36,881 bases of DNA from Edaphobacter aggregans DSM 19364 (GTDB lineage Bacteria > Acidobacteriota > Terriglobia > Terriglobales > Acidobacteriaceae). The notes below the pieces were generated by a model. That model saw only the letters and a list, made by a program, of their open reading frames with translations, did not search any database and had not been told where the DNA came from. The stretch spans positions 1 to 36,881 of the forward strand of contig NZ_JQKI01000059.1 in the NCBI RefSeq assembly GCF_000745965.1, in the 5' to 3' direction. Within the stretch, counting starts at the first letter, position 1. Each line of letters opens with the position of its first letter. A program made the position numbers and the translations under genes. Below, piece after piece: positions 34,639-36,881 of this stretch.

Positions 34639-35271
34639 ATGAACGCCAGCACCTCGCCCATTCGAATTCTCTCGGTCGATGACCATCCGATCTTCCGCCA
34701 GGGGATTGCCGGTCTAGTAAGCATCCAGCCGGATATGATCCTGGTGGGTGAAGCGTCCGACGGTCGCGAGGCTATCCAGCTATTCCGGATGCACCGTCCG
34801 GACGTTACGCTGATGGACTTGCAAATGCCGGGAATGAATGGCGTTGATTCACTCATTGCCATTCGAAATGAATTTCCTGAGGCAAAAATTGTCGTGCTGA
34901 CAACGTACGCCGGCGATGCGCAAATTATCCGTGCCATTAAGGCTGGCGCTCAGGCGTATCTACTAAAGAATGCGTTGCACAAGGAACTATTGGAGACGAT
35001 TCGTGGGGTGCACGCCGGTAAGAAGGCCTTTTCCGCGGAAGTCTCGTATGAAATCGCCACGCATGCCACCGATGACCCATTGACGCCGGCAGAAATCAGC
35101 GTGCTGCGGCTGATCGCAGCCGGCTATGCCAACAAACAAATTGCGGGCAAACTCTCCATCACGGAGGAAACCGTAAAGAGTCGAGTCAAGTGCATTCTTT
35201 CAAAATTGGGTGCCGATGATCGAACGCAAGCCGCAATGATTGGGTTGAAAAGAGGAATCATCGACCTCTAG
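34639..35271 (+). CDS. NarL/FixJ-type response regulator with a lost partner kinase
   Basis: 210 residues. I chose the ATG at 34639 because GGAGAG lies a few bases upstream and the receiver domain starts right there (PIRILSVDDHPIFRQGIAGL); an earlier start at 34555 would lie in the kinase remnant. D60 in VTLMDLQMPGMNG is the phosphorylation site, with T and K in IVVLTTYAGD and RAIKAGAQAYLLKN. The LuxR-type helix-turn-helix is LTPAEISVLRLIAAGYANKQ, then LSITEETVKSRVKCIL. All key residues are intact although the adjacent kinase is destroyed, so it may be driven by another kinase such as the paralogue at 28079, or is on its way to decay. Its stop codon forms part of the CTAG target duplication of the IS that follows. 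Confidence 0.93.
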   Translation: MNASTSPIRILSVDDHPIFRQGIAGLVSIQPDMILVGEASDGREAIQLFRMHRPDVTLMDLQMPGMNGVDSLIAIRNEFPEAKIVVLTTYAGDAQIIRAIKAGAQAYLLKNALHKELLETIRGVHAGKKAFSAEVSYEIATHATDDPLTPAEISVLRLIAAGYANKQIAGKLSITEETVKSRVKCILSKLGADDRTQAAMIGLKRGIIDL

Positions 35272-36559
35272 GAGCTTGTTGAATTTGACCACGGCGGTGC
35301 GGATTCCGTGGGGATTGGCGCTCTGTCGCCGATGCAGTTTGTTTGAAAGTGGTATTTCGGCTGTATTTACGGGGCATTTGCTTGGCCTCCGGGAAGCGCT
35401 CCCGGAGGCCGCGTCGGATTTCAGGCGCACTGCTCCCTGAACCTCACATGCTGTCGTTGCGCGATGAGCCTGGGCAGCCGGATCAGGTTGTGGGCGGCGC
35501 AGCTGAAGACGAACAGCCAGTCCACCTTCTCCAGGCCACGCAGCTTGACCTGGCGCAGTGGTCCGATCTGCTTCAGCCAACCAAAGCCTTTCTCAACCAG
35601 CCATCTGCGGCTGAGGCTGATGCCATAACCAGGCTGGCGTGTGGTTCGCCGATCCAGATTGCTATGGCGGCCCTTCTCGTTCTTCGTAACATGCGGAGTG
35701 ACATTCATCTCACGCGCCGTGGCCACAAAATCCTTCGTGTCATAGGCCTCGTCCGCGCCTACGGTGATGCGCCGCGAGCGGTGCTTCTGCGTCTCATGCA
35801 GCATCAAGAGCGCGGCGTCGCGTTCAGCGTATCCCTCGGCGTGCGTGACCATCGCGGCCGCGATCAGGCCGTTACGGTTCTCCACCAAAGCATGGCCCAG
35901 ATAACTCAGCTTCGACTCCTTTCCGTAGCTCTTCTTGTACAGCCGGGCGTCGCCATCGGTGGTCAATGCATGCGTCTGGTTGGTGCGCTTCTGGCCGCGG
36001 AAGCTCGAACCGTCGTCATCGTCGGACCGTCCTTCGAACGAAAGCTCTTCTGCGAGGCCCAGGCCTGAATCAGCGTGCCATCCACGGTGAAGTGCTCATC
36101 GCTCATGAAGCGCTTGGCCTGCCGGTTGACCTCGCTGAAGAACTGCTGTGCGACCGCGCTGCTCAGCAACCGAGCGCGGTTCTTGGAAAACACCGCGTGG
36201 TGCCATACCGCGTCGTCCATGCCGAGCCCGACGAACCAACGAAACAGCAGGTTGTAGTCGATCTGCTCGACCAACTGCCGCTCCGAACGGATCGAGTAAA
36301 ACACCTGCAACAACAAGGCCCAGAATATACTCTGGCGCAATCGAGCGACGACCCGTCGCAGCATACAGTTGGTCAAACTCCCCACTCAGTGACTCCAGAA
36401 CCTGGTCGGTCAGCTTGCGCACCGCACGCAACGGGTGATCCTGAGGCACACGCTCTTCCAACGACACATACCTGAACATCCCATCCTGAAACCGCTCATC
36501 TCCACGCATCCCAGTTAGACGAACATGACTGCACAGCAGTCGCATTCTTCAACAAGTTC
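35272..36559 (-). mobile_element. IS5/IS1182-type insertion sequence with CTAG target duplication
   Basis: 1288 bp. Terminal repeats are GAGCTTGTTGAA (35272-35283) and, reversed, GAACTTGTTGAA (36548-36559), with one mismatch. CTAG flanks both sides (35268-35271, 36560-36563). The left CTAG holds the stop codon of the response regulator, so the insertion left that gene complete. The minus-strand transposase gene is broken by two frameshifts. On the right the element borders an IS701-like transposase fragment. Confidence 0.87.
35421..36545 (-). pseudogene. IS5/IS1182-type DDE transposase, two frameshifts
   Basis: Three minus-strand frames join into one transposase. First: MRGDERFQDGMFRYVSLEER, VPQDHPLRAVRKLTDQVLE to RRSIAPE, up to about 36325. 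Second: LLLQVFYSIRSERQLVEQID, YNLLFRWFVGLGMDDAVWHH, then DEHFTVDGTLIQAWASQKSF with the first catalytic Asp. About 36030 one base is lost. Third: DARLYKKSYGKESKLSYLGH, ITVGADEAYDTKDFVATARE, then SRRWLVEKGFGWLKQIGPLR with the final catalytic Glu, ending at 35421. A start at 36509 (MRGDE) is an alternative to 36545. The order and spacing are those of an intact gene of about 370 residues. No slippery site is seen at the breaks, so this copy is probably inactive. Confidence 0.88.
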
Positions 36560-36576
36560 CTAGTACTACTGTGGTA

Positions 36577-36880
36577 TTAACGTAGATGCAGACAACAGGG
36601 ACATCTGGGCAGAGAGCGTGCAAGGTGGGTTGCGATCTGTCGGCGCAGGGTGGTAATGGATTGAGGATTATGCCGTTCTGTGCGGACGGGCAGCGCCTCT
36701 GGGCGTGTAGTCGGATCGCACGCGGGGTATGTGAATCTGGATGTGGGCTGCTTTGATTGGCCACGAGTTGCTTGAGGGGGGAAAAAGGCACCGCTCCAGA
36801 ACCAGGAAGCTATAGGCAGCGATCGATAGAGTTGCATGATGATGAAACCCGCGCCAGTTCCGGCCTTCGAAATGTCCCAG
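36577..36880 (-). pseudogene. IS701-like transposase, C-terminal end, cut by the window edge and frameshifted
   Basis: At the window edge the minus strand reads LGHFEGRNWRGFHHHATLSI and AAYSFLVLER, the conserved 'LDHFEGRSWRGxHHHxxL...AyxFL.lER' end of IS701/IS4-like transposases. In the run of six G and five A on the plus strand (36775-36786) the frame changes, and the true continuation is RTERHNPQSITTLRRQIATH, then LARSLPRCPCC, stopping at 36577. Without the shift, the first frame ends at 36668. The break in a homopolymer is typical of a sequencing slip. The upstream catalytic part is outside the window, so the family call rests on this end only. Confidence 0.7.
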
Positions 36881-36881
36881 G

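Noticed and set aside
35343..36068. 241-codon plus-strand frame within the right-hand IS
   Set aside because: Antisense of the transposase, which is clearly coding on the minus strand with DDE motifs.

Overview
The window looks like a chromosomal piece of an acidobacterium (class Terriglobia or a close relative). This is inferred from gene content: an Oar-like TonB-dependent transporter with an N-terminal carboxypeptidase-regulatory domain, a CRTAC1 (FG-GAP plus ASPIC/UnbV) protein, a Reg_prop/Y_Y_Y hybrid-type histidine kinase with a NarL-type regulator, a DUF4136 protein, an ADOP-type ABC permease remnant and a TolB-like propeller of the kind usually fused to acidobacterial Ser/Thr kinases. 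No rRNA, tRNA or CRISPR was seen.

Layout. 1-773: IS66-like transposase remnant abutting a NarL-type regulator that has lost most of its receiver domain. 885-3054: DoxX-like membrane protein and a GAF/sigma-54 activator. 3417-11874: a TetR repressor (minus strand) facing a plus-strand set made of a small secreted helical protein, a DUF4136 protein, a 97-residue unknown, a frameshifted RND adaptor, and an RND permease fused in frame to a TolC-like outer-membrane factor. Four copies of one short palindrome sit at the TetR gene, before the small secreted protein and before the adaptor, so the set reads as a TetR-controlled efflux regulon. 11942-16724: glycogen phosphorylase and GlgX debranching enzyme (one frameshift), whose 3' end runs into a 109-bp miniature element with IS6/IS26-like ends. 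17224-24675: CRTAC1 protein, remnant of a LacI regulator, a LacI-type operator under a recognisable promoter, the Oar-like transporter, a terminator and a TPR protein; together a likely glycan uptake locus.

24680-31069: fragments of an erythromycin-esterase gene and an ADOP permease, a membrane-anchored TolB-like propeller, and a complete two-component pair (regulator and 996-residue kinase, overlapping). 31249-36881 is a mobile-element graveyard: an IS5-family copy with CTAG duplications just before a broken VOC gene, a cluster of eight copies of a 17-19 bp repeat, a truncated and scrambled kinase, its still intact regulator, a second IS with CTAG duplications lying exactly on that regulator's stop codon, and the frameshifted end of an IS701-like transposase cut by the window edge.

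The most unusual object is the RND-TolC fusion with a signal-peptide-like segment at the joint. Single-base frameshifts are frequent (adaptor, glgX, three transposases, VOC gene, kinase remnant), so some breaks may be assembly errors rather than real decay. All homology statements are from reading motifs by eye; no database search was run.
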